DNA of 32,283 nt from Bacteroidales bacterium (GTDB taxonomy: Bacteria > Bacteroidota > Bacteroidia > Bacteroidales > Bacteroidaceae). Below are positions 32,047-32,283 of the stretch, in pieces. Within the stretch, counting starts at the first letter, position 1. Every line of letters starts with the position of its first letter. The notes beneath the pieces were generated by a model. That model saw only the letters and a program-made list of their open reading frames with translations, searched no databases and had not been told where the DNA came from. The position numbers and the translations under genes were made by a program. The DNA is taken from the NCBI GenBank assembly GCA_004555425.1, contig SFID01000007.1:1-32283 (forward strand). The letters run 5' to 3'.

Positions 32047-32283
32047 TTAATGCTGTTGCTGAATCTGTTTGATGATGGCATCCATTTCTGCCTTCTCGGT
32101 CTTCATATTTAGGTTTTCGTAAATCATCTGAAGTACGTAGACCCATTCTTTGGGTTGATCGGGGACAAGTGAGCGCACCTTCTGCATATAGGGAAGGGCT
32201 TTGCCGTAGAAGTCGTGAACGATAGCGAGTTCTTTCTTGTACAGCTGTTCGTCCTTGCTGCCTTTGACATAGTTTTTGCCCGT
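32047..32283 (-). CDS. C-terminal part of a TPR-like protein (cut by window edge)
   Basis: The minus strand is open from the window edge to TAA at 32049-32047, giving 78 residues. It contains DFYGKALPYMQKVRSLVPDQ and YVLQMIYENLNM and ends KQIQQQH. The spacing ALPYxxxxRxxxPD...W...L..IY.NLNM is shared with the end of the 30735-31958 product, marking tandem paralogues. The N-terminus, including any signal peptide, lies beyond the window. Function unknown. Confidence 0.75.
   Translation of the reverse strand, partial: TGKNYVKGSKDEQLYKKELAIVHDFYGKALPYMQKVRSLVPDQPKEWVYVLQMIYENLNMKTEKAEMDAIIKQIQQQH

Overview
The window is chromosomal DNA from a member of the Bacteroidota, most likely order Bacteroidales and probably Prevotella-like. 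Several independent signs agree. Promoters fit the Bacteroidota pattern (TTTG, 19-20 bp, TAnnTTTG). Three secreted proteins end in type IX secretion (T9SS) sorting domains. There is a serine palmitoyltransferase of the Bacteroides sphingolipid type, and a 29-residue AURKAIP1/COX24-type basic protein sits in an HU/RNase G cluster. The assignment below order level is inference. No phage, integrase, complete insertion sequence, CRISPR array or toxin-antitoxin module was seen. Most of the window is housekeeping genes separated by unusual intergenic repeats.

Layout. 1-3147: an adenosylcobalamin-dependent class II ribonucleotide reductase (nrdJ) with its own promoter, a folded leader and a terminator, lying between two inverted copies of a MITE-like repeat. 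3475-5918 (+): folB and ligA. 6090-10592 (-): 5-formyl-THF cyclo-ligase and two tandem, related T9SS cargo proteins. 10866-13060 (-): panB and the serine palmitoyltransferase gene. 13284-16031 (+): a lipid kinase divergent from spt, trmD, and an EamA transporter followed by the broken tail of an AraC-type regulator. 16537-18291 (+): a divergent DXS-like ThDP enzyme. 18432-23318 (-): tkt-rpiB and hup-(29-aa gene)-rng. 23804-25645 (+): a third T9SS cargo protein with a thioredoxin-like CxxC. 26163-26237: tRNA-Pro(TGG). 26500-32283 (-): S41 protease, dCMP deaminase, M3 peptidase and two tandem TPR-like proteins, the last cut by the window edge.

How the genes work together. Sphingoid base synthesis (spt) and a lipid kinase share one divergent intergenic region. 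tkt and rpiB are both non-oxidative pentose phosphate enzymes. hup, the 29-aa gene and rng form a nucleoid/ribosome/RNA-decay group. nrdJ and dCMP deaminase both feed dNTP supply, though they are far apart. The three T9SS cargo proteins share a plan of signal peptide, beta-rich modules, thioredoxin-like segment and sorting domain; in one of them the CxxC is lost.

The least explained features are the repeats. (1) Two arrays of four 22-bp palindromic units lie 9.5 kb apart in opposite orientation; all eight units keep the TGTTTCA/TGAAACA stem and vary only in the central 6 nt. (2) A ~200-bp element with 22-bp terminal inverted repeats and a palindromic core is present in three forms. (3) A long purine-rich inverted repeat lies between the tRNA and the S41 protease gene.
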